Shown here piece after piece: positions 17,562 through 25,702 of a stretch of 64,000 nucleotides of DNA. The stretch's first letter is position 1, and the number at the start of each line of letters is the position of its first letter. Origin of the DNA: Allomuricauda sp. (GTDB lineage Bacteria; Bacteroidota; Bacteroidia; Flavobacteriales; Flavobacteriaceae). The position numbers and the translations under genes were made by a program. The notes beneath the pieces were generated by a model. The model saw only the letters and a program-made list of their open reading frames with translations, was not told where the DNA came from and made no database searches. Location: the NCBI RefSeq assembly GCF_028280385.1, contig NZ_JANQLX010000007.1, forward strand, positions 1 to 64,000, in the 5' to 3' direction.

Positions 17562-18306
17562 ATAGCAGTTCTATACGTTCGCGATAGGACTTCAGCATGG
17601 GGTCCGTGGGTTCCAGTTCCGTGATCAACAGGTCCACCGCATCCAACCCACATATCTTGTACCGCTGTTCCGAGGTAATTTTTTCAGAAATGGAAGGCAC
17701 TACCACTTTTTTGGAAGCGTTGATCATGGCTTTTTTCACCTGGACAATATCCCAATACAATTCCGTTACCCCCTCTTCGGGATGGATGCTGTTCACGCCC
17801 AAGAAGCAAATGTCCGCTTTTAGTTCCGCCAGGGCCGCTATAGGTCCTCCCCCAATGGAAATTTGCGAGTCCTTGTTTATTTTTCCGCCTATGAATATGA
17901 TTTCAATATTGGGTTTGGGAAGTAACTGCACCGCAATGGGCAGACTGGGCGTAAAGCAGGTAATGTTCAAATAAGGGGGAATCAATCTGGCAATTTCAAG
18001 ATTGGTGGTCCCACCACTCAACAAAATCACTTGGCCATCCTTCAGCAAGGAAACAGCCTTTTCCGCGATACGGGATTTTTTTTCCAGGGAATAGATTTCC
18101 CTACTGGCATAATTGTACTGGTTAAATCCCAAGGAGATTGCGCCGCCATGTACGCGCTTTAGTTTGTTTTTGTCGTGGAGTTCCTTGATGTCACGGCGGA
18201 CCGTGTCTTGCGAAACCTTGAGAATTTCTGCAATGTCTGCAAGCAATACTTTGTTGTGTATGCGTACTTCGTTCAGGATAACCTGATGGCGTTCTTCCTT
18301 AAGCAT
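17560..18306 (-). CDS. DeoR/GlpR-family sugar-phosphate-responsive regulator, copy 2
   Basis: This 248-residue protein has the same layout as copy 1: a winged helix-turn-helix at about residues 5-55 (DTVRRDIKEL) and a DeoR sensor domain (LLSGGTTNLEI, FIGGKINKDSQ). It begins with the same MLKEER and is more than half identical throughout, so the two arose by duplication. It diverges from susC and converges on the nagB fusion, which suggests it regulates the SusCD uptake genes and itself. The 201-base region to susC contains a symmetric array of TTGCAA hexamers and both promoters. Confidence 0.93.
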   Translation of the reverse strand: MLKEERHQVILNEVRIHNKVLLADIAEILKVSQDTVRRDIKELHDKNKLKRVHGGAISLGFNQYNYASREIYSLEKKSRIAEKAVSLLKDGQVILLSGGTTNLEIARLIPPYLNITCFTPSLPIAVQLLPKPNIEIIFIGGKINKDSQISIGGGPIAALAELKADICFLGVNSIHPEEGVTELYWDIVQVKKAMINASKKVVVPSISEKITSEQRYKICGLDAVDLLITELEPTDPMLKSYRERIELL

Positions 18307-18321
18307 GGTATGGTTTTATGG

Positions 18322-18350
18322 CAAAAATACAAGTTTAACCGTTTCCCAAA
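18322..18350 (-). promoter_or_regulatory. Predicted deoR2 promoter
   Basis: On the minus strand a TTTG (complement of CAAA 18347-18350) is followed after 17 bases by TATTTTTG (complement of 18322-18329), matching TTG-N17-23-TAnnTTTG. The start codon is 15 bases downstream. A TGCAA half-site (18354-18359) sits just upstream of the -33 element. Confidence 0.6.
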
Positions 18351-18353
18351 ATA

Positions 18354-18429
18354 ATGCAAAAAATGGCTTTTCTTGCAATGTTTTGCAAAATTAATTGCAG
18401 AAACTTGCAATTTTTTCGATTATTTGCAT
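18354..18429. promoter_or_regulatory. Symmetric array of six TTGCAA-like hexamers between deoR2 and susC
   Basis: The hexamers are ATGCAA (18354-18359), TTGCAA (18373-18378), TTGCAA (18383-18388), TTGCAG (18395-18400), TTGCAA (18405-18410) and TTGCAT (18424-18429). Starts are 19, 10, 12, 10 and 19 bases apart, so all three pairs are mirror images about the same centre (18391/18392). Most spacings are near one or two DNA turns. The fifth hexamer contains the susC -33 TTG and the sixth touches its -7 element. This looks like a cooperative operator, probably for the adjacent DeoR protein. Confidence 0.65.
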
Positions 18430-18436
18430 ACTTTTG
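18405..18436 (+). promoter_or_regulatory. Predicted susCD promoter
   Basis: TTG (18405-18407), 21 bases, then TACTTTTG (18429-18436) matches the Bacteroidota consensus. It leaves a leader of about 65 bases before ATG 18508, and shows that the TTG and ATG codons further upstream in the frame cannot be the true start. Confidence 0.65.
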
Positions 18437-18507
18437 AAAAGAACGCTATTTCATTATATGAAATTATCTATCCCAACTACGTGTATTTACTAACTCCCAT
18501 TTTTAAA

Positions 18508-21486
18508 ATGGAAAAACTCAATTTTATGATTGGAAAAACTTTGCGCCGACTCGTGGTGCTGGGCACAATGGTCTTTGGGACCGTTGCGTTTTCCCAAAAC
18601 CAAGGTACCTTTTCGGGTACGGTGACAGACAGTGGTAACGGGTCTCCCCTTTCTGGGGTTTCCGTATTCCTGGAGAACACTTCTTTCGGAGCCGTTACTG
18701 ATTTTGACGGGAACTATAGCTTTAGTGTGAATCTTCCTTCAGGGGAATACACACTCACGGCAAGTTCATTGGGTTACACGACCCAAAAAACCAATGTGAG
18801 CTATTCCGGAGGCGATGTTGCCACGGATATCTCGATGACCGAGGATCTACTGAACCTGGACGAGGTGGTAGTTACCGGTAACCCAGCAGGTGTCAACAAA
18901 CGAACCTTGGGGAACGCCATATCTTCCGTAAAAGCCGGGGATTTGGTGAACAATGGAGCCATTGCAGTGGATCAGGCCATTTCCGGTAAGATATCTGGAG
19001 CACTGGTACAGCAAAACTCCGGAGATCCTGCCGGGGGTATCAGCATTCGGCTCAGGGGGCCAAGTACCGTACTTGGTAACTCGGACCCGCTCTATATCGT
19101 GGACGGGATTATTATCAGCAATTCCAGTAACAGCAACGACCTGGTAGATTTGGGAGGTACTTCCCAAAACAGATTGGTAGACCTTAACCCCAACGATATT
19201 GAACGCATTGAGGTGATCAAGGGAGCTGCGGCAGCAGCCATCTACGGGTCTAGGGCAAGTAATGGTGTTGTTCAGATCTTTACCAAAAAAGGACAGTCCG
19301 GAGAACCCAAATTCACCTTGAGCACCAATGTGCGCGTGAACGAACTCCGTAAGGAAATCGATTACAATACAGTTCCCCTAGCTTGGGTAGATCCCTTTGA
19401 TCGCGAAAATTTGGAGACTGTGGCGGTAGACCGCTATAACCTGCAGGATGAATTTTTTGATACAGGATTTGGCGTGGAAACCTTTTTGTCCGTCAATGGT
19501 GGTAACGAAAAAACTTCCTATTACATTTCTGGTTCTTTTCTGGACAACGAGGGAATAATCAAGAACACGGATTTTCAGCGTATCGGGTTTAAGACCAACA
19601 TCACCCAAAAAGCATTTGACTGGTTGGACATCAACGCCGGTCTAAATTTCACCCGAAGTGTGAGTTCTGACATCCCCAATGGGGGAATCAACTCAGCGTA
19701 CGGAGCCATAACCGGTTTTGTCTTCAGTGACAACTCCATCAATCCTGCCCCGGATGAATCAGGTGTCTATCCTGTCACCTCCTTATTGGTTCCCAGGACC
19801 AATCCGGCAGAGGCCGTAAATCGATTCGATTTTGGACAAAAGGTAAACAGGGCCATCACCAGCATTGGACTCAATGCCAAGATAACCGACAAATTGAGTG
19901 CCAGCTATCTTTTGGGACTTGATTTCTATAATCAATCAGCAACAGCTTTCATCCCTATCAACAATACCAGTCCCAACGGAGATGGATTTTCGAGAAGGGC
20001 GGATATTAATAACTTTCAATACAACAGTGACCTAAACATCACTTACAAGACACCCGTAACTGAAGATATTAACTCTACCACAACCTTGGGAGGATCCTGG
20101 CAGTATGAGGAATTTGAGCGTGTGGGCATCGAAGCCACTGGCTTGGCTCCCGTTGTGGAAGTTGCATCAGACGGAAGTATTTTGAGCCAAGGGGAAACCC
20201 GATCGCAAATTTCGTACTGGGGTTCTTTCCTGCAACAATCCTTCAGTTATAAGGACAAGCTTTATGTAAATGGAGCGGTCCGATTGGACGGAGCTTCCAC
20301 TTTTGGCGAGGATGAGAGAAATCAGGTCTACGCCAAAGCCAGTGTTTCCTACGTACTTTCCGAAGAAGATTTTTGGGAGGATATTTTTGGCGATGCAATC
20401 AACACCTTCAAACTGAGGGGGTCCTGGGGGCAGGCAGGTAACCTGACCGCACTGACGGCTTTTCAAAGGTTTACCACCCTTAATCCATCGTCCATAAATG
20501 GAACCCCGAGTTTAACCCCGGGAACCCAGCAAGGTGATCTCAATATCGCTCCTGAACGACAGGAGGAAATCGAGTTTGGTTTTGATGCCGGTTTCCTGAA
20601 CAATCGTTTGGGTGTGGAATTCACCTATTACAAACAAGACGTTACCGATTTATTATTGCCTCGGGAACTGGCTCCATCAACCGGATTTGGTTCGCGAATA
20701 GAAAATGTGGGCGATTTGGAGAACAAGGGTATTGAAATATTGCTTCGGGGTGCGCCCATTAAAACCAATGATTTTAGTTGGGATGTAACCGCCACCTTTT
20801 CCCAAAACGACAACGTGGTTACCCGGGTAGCAGGTGGAGGGCAATTTGCCCTGGCCGGTAGTTTCGCCACCAATTTTGTTATTGAAGGCGAACCATTGGG
20901 CGTTTTCTTCAGACAGTTTTATGCCCGGGATGCCGATGGGAGTATTTCATTGGACGCCAATGGTTATCCATTTCGGGGTACTACCGATGAAGGAGCAGGA
21001 TCCAAGGTTATTGGTGATCCCAACCCGGATTGGTTCGGTTCCTTGATCAACGAGTTTGCCTATAAAAACTTTAAACTGCGTTTGCAATTGGATGCCGTTC
21101 AAGGTTTTGATGTCTTTAACTGGAACAGAAGGCTTTTGGACAACGTGATCTTTGGAGGAGGGTACAATATTGGACAAGAATTATTAGGGAACAGACCTAA
21201 AGGTTTTGGTGGTGCACAAGCCGGAATTTTTGAAGAGTTTGTGGAGGATGGTTCCTTTGTCAAACTAAGGGAATTGGCCATCAGTTATGGCTTTACCCCA
21301 CCTTTTGAAGGTATAGATAAGGTAGAAGTAAGCCTTGTGGGGCGTAACCTTATTTCATGGGACGATTATTCCGGATGGGATCCTGAAATCAATACAGCAG
21401 GACAGAGTAACGGAGTGAGAGGATTCGATTTTGCTGGTGTGCCCATTCCAAGGACATATCAACTAGGAATTAATTTTAGTTTCTAA
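18508..21486 (+). CDS. SusC/RagA-family TonB-dependent outer membrane transporter
   Basis: The 992-residue protein is counted from ATG 18508, which lies downstream of the predicted promoter and gives a signal peptide ending AFSQ (about residue 30). A carboxypeptidase-regulatory-like beta-sandwich follows (GTFSGTVTDSGNGSPLSGVSV). Next are the plug domain (GISIRLRG, PLYIVDGI, IERIEVIKGAAAAAIYGS), the SusC signature, and a 22-strand barrel ending in Phe (LGINFSF). SusC proteins import oligosaccharides or peptides across the outer membrane with energy from TonB, capped by a SusD lipoprotein, here the next gene. Neighbouring murQ, nagZ, anmK and an AmpG-like permease suggest peptidoglycan fragments as the substrate; this is inference. 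Confidence 0.94.
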   Translation: MEKLNFMIGKTLRRLVVLGTMVFGTVAFSQNQGTFSGTVTDSGNGSPLSGVSVFLENTSFGAVTDFDGNYSFSVNLPSGEYTLTASSLGYTTQKTNVSYSGGDVATDISMTEDLLNLDEVVVTGNPAGVNKRTLGNAISSVKAGDLVNNGAIAVDQAISGKISGALVQQNSGDPAGGISIRLRGPSTVLGNSDPLYIVDGIIISNSSNSNDLVDLGGTSQNRLVDLNPNDIERIEVIKGAAAAAIYGSRASNGVVQIFTKKGQSGEPKFTLSTNVRVNELRKEIDYNTVPLAWVDPFDRENLETVAVDRYNLQDEFFDTGFGVETFLSVNGGNEKTSYYISGSFLDNEGIIKNTDFQRIGFKTNITQKAFDWLDINAGLNFTRSVSSDIPNGGINSAYGAITGFVFSDNSINPAPDESGVYPVTSLLVPRTNPAEAVNRFDFGQKVNRAITSIGLNAKITDKLSASYLLGLDFYNQSATAFIPINNTSPNGDGFSRRADINNFQYNSDLNITYKTPVTEDINSTTTLGGSWQYEEFERVGIEATGLAPVVEVASDGSILSQGETRSQISYWGSFLQQSFSYKDKLYVNGAVRLDGASTFGEDERNQVYAKASVSYVLSEEDFWEDIFGDAINTFKLRGSWGQAGNLTALTAFQRFTTLNPSSINGTPSLTPGTQQGDLNIAPERQEEIEFGFDAGFLNNRLGVEFTYYKQDVTDLLLPRELAPSTGFGSRIENVGDLENKGIEILLRGAPIKTNDFSWDVTATFSQNDNVVTRVAGGGQFALAGSFATNFVIEGEPLGVFFRQFYARDADGSISLDANGYPFRGTTDEGAGSKVIGDPNPDWFGSLINEFAYKNFKLRLQLDAVQGFDVFNWNRRLLDNVIFGGGYNIGQELLGNRPKGFGGAQAGIFEEFVEDGSFVKLRELAISYGFTPPFEGIDKVEVSLVGRNLISWDDYSGWDPEINTAGQSNGVRGFDFAGVPIPRTYQLGINFSF

Positions 21487-21502
21487 ACCAAAAAAAGTTA
21501 CG

Positions 21503-22834
21503 ATGAAAAATAGTATCAAATATATAATCATTTGTATGTCACTTTCCCTGGGGTTCGTTTCCTGTGAAACTGACTTTGACAATCCCAATGCCGCTACGGA
21601 AGAGCAGACTTTTTCTTCAAGGGAAGGAATTTTTGCCACAGCGGTAGGTATGCAGCAACTGTTTTCCACCTCCGGCGTTCGATGGATTGTGGAAACTCCG
21701 GCCATAACCACACGTGAAGGTGGTATTACCACCACTTTCCAGAATATGATAGAACTTGAGGACGGCGGTTCGGACCTGCCCAATTTTAACTCCAATGTGC
21801 AAGGACTTTGGTCCACCATGCTCAGGGTTATAAAAATTGCGGAGGACATTGAGGCCAACACCGCTAATATTGAGCTTGATGCGGGAACCCAAAGTGGCTT
21901 GATCGCCCACGCCAAATTGTTCAAGGCCATGGCCATTGGCAGTTTGGCCCAAAACTATGAGCAAGTCATTGTGGCCACCAGCAATAACAATGATGCTGCC
22001 TTTGTTCCACGTGCACAGGCCTTCGCCACGGCCCTAACACTGTTGGGAGAGGCATCCAGTCAAATAACATCCACGGCTCCGTCTGATGAGTTCATCAATG
22101 GAATCACTTTGGGCAATATTGATTTGGAGAACACCATTGCGGCCATGACGGCCCGGTACAATCTATTTGCCGGCAATTACGATGCTGCCATAGCAGCGGC
22201 CAGCAGCGTGGATTTGACCTCTACTTCCATATTCGCGTATGACTCTCAGAATTTGAACCCAATATGGGCCAGGGTATTCCAAAATTCAGCACCCAATTTT
22301 AAGCCCCGTGATAATTTTGGACTCCCAGCGGGGTTCACTTTTGACCCGGCGGATGGGCGCTTGGCCTTTTATTTGGTTGCTTTGGACGAAACCAATCAAA
22401 ATGGCCTCCCCATTGAGGATTTGGCCGGTTTCTTTAACGTAAGTACAGGTTCCCTGCCCGTGTACATTCCTGATGAGATGAACCTTATAATCGCAGAAGC
22501 ACATTTAAGATCAGGTTCCCCTAATTTGGCAGCGGCAACCGCAGCCTTGGATGAAGTACTCACGGACACGGACGATCCTTTTAATGTAAATGCCAATGTT
22601 GCCGCTTATGCAGGTGATAATACGGCAGATGCATTACTGATGGAGGTATTCAAAAATAGAAGGGCAGAGTTGTTCCTTACCGGAATGAGCCTAGAGGACA
22701 GCAGAAGATTTGGCAGACCCCAACCCAGTGGAGCGGCCATGAACTATGCCGAGGAACGAAATCGGAATTTCTATCCTTACCCGGATTTAGAACGGAACAG
22801 TAATCCGAATACGCCAGATGACCCATCAATATAA
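21503..22834 (+). CDS. SusD/RagB-family nutrient-binding outer membrane lipoprotein
   Basis: This 443-residue lipoprotein has a signal peptide and Cys21 (FVSCETDFDNPN, the usual SusD N-terminal pattern). The rest is the helical TPR-like SusD fold: LWSTMLRVIKIAEDI, LIAHAKLFKAMAIG and, near the end, a conserved FKNRRAELFLTG segment with RFGRP. It sits 16 bases after susC and so belongs to the same transcript. SusD lids bind glycans at the cell surface and hand them to SusC. It is somewhat short for the family (usually about 500 residues), suggesting a compact ligand. A strong terminator hairpin follows. Confidence 0.92.
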   Translation: MKNSIKYIIICMSLSLGFVSCETDFDNPNAATEEQTFSSREGIFATAVGMQQLFSTSGVRWIVETPAITTREGGITTTFQNMIELEDGGSDLPNFNSNVQGLWSTMLRVIKIAEDIEANTANIELDAGTQSGLIAHAKLFKAMAIGSLAQNYEQVIVATSNNNDAAFVPRAQAFATALTLLGEASSQITSTAPSDEFINGITLGNIDLENTIAAMTARYNLFAGNYDAAIAAASSVDLTSTSIFAYDSQNLNPIWARVFQNSAPNFKPRDNFGLPAGFTFDPADGRLAFYLVALDETNQNGLPIEDLAGFFNVSTGSLPVYIPDEMNLIIAEAHLRSGSPNLAAATAALDEVLTDTDDPFNVNANVAAYAGDNTADALLMEVFKNRRAELFLTGMSLEDSRRFGRPQPSGAAMNYAEERNRNFYPYPDLERNSNPNTPDDPSI

Positions 22835-22873
22835 TCAGCTTTTTTGAGTTTGTTAGTTTCATTTTAATCAAGC

Positions 22874-22913
22874 AAAAAGGCCTACATTTAACTTAAGTAG
22901 GCCTTTTTATTTT
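22874..22913 (+). terminator. Strong terminator hairpin between susD and the glycosidase gene
   Basis: AAAAAGGCCTAC (22874-22885) and GTAGGCCTTTTT (22897-22908) form a perfect 12-bp stem with an 11-base loop, followed by ATTTT. The next ATG is at 22919, only 6 bases later, and I see no promoter in between. The downstream genes probably depend on read-through, which would make SusCD more abundant than the enzymes. Confidence 0.8.
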
Positions 22914-22918
22914 AGTCA

Positions 22919-24415
22919 ATGCGAATCACCTTAATCCTTGCTTTCTTATTCTTGATAACGGCCTGTTCGGTCTCCAAAAGAAGAACTGCCATACCAAAAA
23001 CAGAGTTTAGGGGCGTTTGGATCGCTTCCGTGGTAAACATTGATTGGCCAAAAAGTGGAACGGATCCCGCAGCCAAACAAAAACAGGATTTCATTGAAAT
23101 TTTGGATTTTTACCAAAACCTGAATTTTAATGCTGCCATTGTACAGATCAGGACAGCAGGTGATGCGTTCTATCCAACAGAAATGGCTCCATGGTCCAAA
23201 TATCTCACTGGAAAAGAAGGGCAACCGCCAACGGATTTTGACCATCCCCTGCAATGGATGATAGATGAGACCCATAAGAGAGGAATGGAATTCCATGCAT
23301 GGTTAAATCCTTATAGGGCCACTTTTGATTTGGACACTCTGGCCCTGGCCCCAAGTCATGATTATTACCAACATCCGGAATGGATGATCAAATACGGAAA
23401 GAAATACTATTACAACCCGGGGTTGCAGGAAGTACAGACTAAGTTGACCCAGCTCATTTCGGAAATCGTAGAAAACTATAAAGTGGACGCCATACATTTT
23501 GATGACTACTTCTATCCCTACAAAATCAAGGACGAGGTTTTCAATGACTCCCTAAGTTATACCACCTATGGGCTTCCCAATCAAAATTTGGAAGATTGGC
23601 GCCGCAGCAATGTAGATTCCCTTGTAAAAAATGCGCATCTGGCCATCAAGAAGGCAAAACCCTGGGTGCAATTTGGAATCAGTCCCTTTGGAGTGTGGAA
23701 AAATAACGATACCGACCCCAGGGGATCGGCCACCAAAGCCGGACAGACCACCTACGAGGACTTATATGCCGACCCGCTATTGTGGATGGAAAAAGGTTGG
23801 CTGGATTATTTGGTGCCCCAAGTATACTGGAGCATGGACTATCCCGTGGCCTCCCATCGAATTATCACGGAATGGTGGGCAAACCAAAGTACCTATTCCA
23901 ATCTGTATGTGGGCAATGGCACGTACAAGATTAGGAACAATGCGGACAAGGCATGGAAACGCCGAAACGAAATCCCGAAACAATTGACATTGGCGAGGAA
24001 TCAGGCCAAAATATCAGGAAACGTTTTTTTCAGTGCCAAATCCCTATTGGGTAAAAATGAAAGGGTGACCCATACCCTGCAACGTAAATTTTACAGATAT
24101 CCAGCACAAAATCCACCAGTGCCCCAAGGACCTAAAAGAAGCTTGACAGCACCAAACTTGGGAACCATCTCCATCCGAAACAAACAAGTTGAGATTTGCA
24201 TGGAGCATAAGGACACTGTTCCCAGGTTCCTTCAACTTTACAGATCAAAAAATGGTTTTACCGATTCAGACGAACTGCTGGTTCAAAAAACCTATATTTC
24301 AGAAACGGAAAATTCCGCTTGTTTTAGCCTAAAGCTATCCAAGTATCAACTTGGAGTATCGGTAATAGACCCCTATGGCAACGAAAGTAAAATAACCCCA
24401 ATCACAATAAACTAA
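22919..24415 (+). CDS. GHL10/DUF187 (YngK-like) glycoside hydrolase lipoprotein
   Basis: This 498-residue lipoprotein (LITAC, Cys16) carries a glycosyl-hydrolase-like TIM barrel of the GHL10 family over about residues 28-350. Typical blocks are FRGVWIASVVNIDWP, NAAIVQIRTAGDAFYP, HKRGMEFHAWLNPYR, AIHFDDYFYPY and VQFGISPFGVW. A C-terminal beta-domain follows. B. subtilis YngK belongs to the same family, and I recall a link to peptidoglycan glycan digestion, but I am not certain of it. It would act outside the cytoplasm on glycans bound by SusCD. It begins 6 bases after a terminator and ends 6 bases before the permease gene, so it heads the enzyme part of the locus. Confidence 0.88.
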   Translation: MRITLILAFLFLITACSVSKRRTAIPKTEFRGVWIASVVNIDWPKSGTDPAAKQKQDFIEILDFYQNLNFNAAIVQIRTAGDAFYPTEMAPWSKYLTGKEGQPPTDFDHPLQWMIDETHKRGMEFHAWLNPYRATFDLDTLALAPSHDYYQHPEWMIKYGKKYYYNPGLQEVQTKLTQLISEIVENYKVDAIHFDDYFYPYKIKDEVFNDSLSYTTYGLPNQNLEDWRRSNVDSLVKNAHLAIKKAKPWVQFGISPFGVWKNNDTDPRGSATKAGQTTYEDLYADPLLWMEKGWLDYLVPQVYWSMDYPVASHRIITEWWANQSTYSNLYVGNGTYKIRNNADKAWKRRNEIPKQLTLARNQAKISGNVFFSAKSLLGKNERVTHTLQRKFYRYPAQNPPVPQGPKRSLTAPNLGTISIRNKQVEICMEHKDTVPRFLQLYRSKNGFTDSDELLVQKTYISETENSACFSLKLSKYQLGVSVIDPYGNESKITPITIN

Positions 24416-24421
24416 GAAGAC

Positions 24422-25702
24422 ATGGCCATTGTAGAAAAAGACAAAAGAGCATGGGCCTGGATTCCCCTGCTGTACTTCACCCAGGGGATGCCCTATATTT
24501 TGATCGTAACCGTTTCCGTGATCATGTACAAGCGTTTGGGTATAGGAAATGCGGAAATCGGGCTTTATACGAGCTGGCTCTACCTACCATGGGTGCTTAA
24601 ACCGCTCTGGAGTCCCTTTGTGGATTTAACGGGTACTAAAAGAACATGGTTTTTGTCCATGCAATTTCTTGTGGCCCTAGCTTTCTTGGGCATTGGTCTA
24701 TTTCTGCCTTCCAACGCTTTTTTTACCATAACCCTTGCCTTCTTTTGGATGGCTGCCTTTGCTTCGGCCACCAATGACATTGCTTCTGATGGGTATTACA
24801 TGATCGGCCTCACCCAAAAGAAGCAATCGTTTTTTATAGGTCTACGAAGTACGTTTTACAGATTGGCCATGGTCACTGGGCAAGGCTTACTGGTGATTTT
24901 TGCCGGATTCTTGGAGCAGAAATATGGAGACAATACCAAAGCCTGGTCATGGACCATGATCTGCGCTGCCTTGTTGATGATGGTTCTCACCATTTCCAAT
25001 TTGATGGCATGTCCAAGATTTGAAACCTCCACTACCTACAAAGCAGAGAAACCCTCCAGTTTTTGGCAGGTGTTCTATACTTTCTTTCAGAAAAAACAGA
25101 TTGGATTGGCACTATTGTTTATTCTAACCTATCGGCTTGGGGAATCCCAATTGGTGAAAATGGCCTCCCCTTTCCTGCTGGATGGCAAAGATGTTGGGGG
25201 CTTGGCCTATTCCACGGAAGCTGTGGGCACCATTTATGGCACCGTAGGTGTTATCATGTTGTCTTTGGGAGGTATTTTGGGCGGCATCCTCATATCTAGG
25301 GATGGATTAAAAAAATGGATGCTACCGATGCTTTTGGCATTAAATCTTCCCAATATTCTCTACGCGTTCCTGGCCTTTTCGCAGACCACGAGTTTGGTTG
25401 CGGTGGTAGGTACGGTAATATTGGAACAATTTGGATATGGATTTGGATTTGCCGCTTTTCTGATATACCTCATTTATGTGGCCGAAGGAGCTTCCAAAAC
25501 TTCCCATTATGCCATAGCCACAGGATTTATGGCCCTTGGAATGATGCTCCCCGGAATGTTGAGTGGGTATATCCAGGAATGGTTGGGGTATGATGGTTTC
25601 TTTTTATGGGTGGTTCTGGCCGCCGTTCCAGCTTTCCTTTTGCTAAAGTTTTTAAAGTATCCCGCCGATTACGGTAAGAAAACAGCAGTATCCCATGAAT
25701 AA
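24422..25702 (+). CDS. AmpG/MurT-like major facilitator permease
   Basis: This 426-residue inner membrane protein has about 12 hydrophobic segments. The first block (YFTQGMPYILIV, then WLYLPWVLKPLWSPFVD) and FFWMAAFASATNDIASDGYY are characteristic of AmpG-like MFS transporters. AmpG of E. coli imports GlcNAc-anhydroMurNAc peptides, and the MurNAc transporter of Tannerella forsythia is a related protein. Its position between a glycosidase lipoprotein and cytoplasmic NagZ, with AnmK downstream, supports uptake of muropeptides or MurNAc-containing disaccharides into the cytoplasm. The stop overlaps the next start by 8 bases (ATGAATAA), suggesting translational coupling. The exact substrate is not shown by sequence. 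Confidence 0.85.
   Translation: MAIVEKDKRAWAWIPLLYFTQGMPYILIVTVSVIMYKRLGIGNAEIGLYTSWLYLPWVLKPLWSPFVDLTGTKRTWFLSMQFLVALAFLGIGLFLPSNAFFTITLAFFWMAAFASATNDIASDGYYMIGLTQKKQSFFIGLRSTFYRLAMVTGQGLLVIFAGFLEQKYGDNTKAWSWTMICAALLMMVLTISNLMACPRFETSTTYKAEKPSSFWQVFYTFFQKKQIGLALLFILTYRLGESQLVKMASPFLLDGKDVGGLAYSTEAVGTIYGTVGVIMLSLGGILGGILISRDGLKKWMLPMLLALNLPNILYAFLAFSQTTSLVAVVGTVILEQFGYGFGFAAFLIYLIYVAEGASKTSHYAIATGFMALGMMLPGMLSGYIQEWLGYDGFFLWVVLAAVPAFLLLKFLKYPADYGKKTAVSHE

Noticed and set aside
18373..18507. Extended N-terminus of SusC upstream of ATG 18508
   Set aside because: It would run through the predicted susC promoter and operator array, and it precedes the signal peptide with unrelated sequence.
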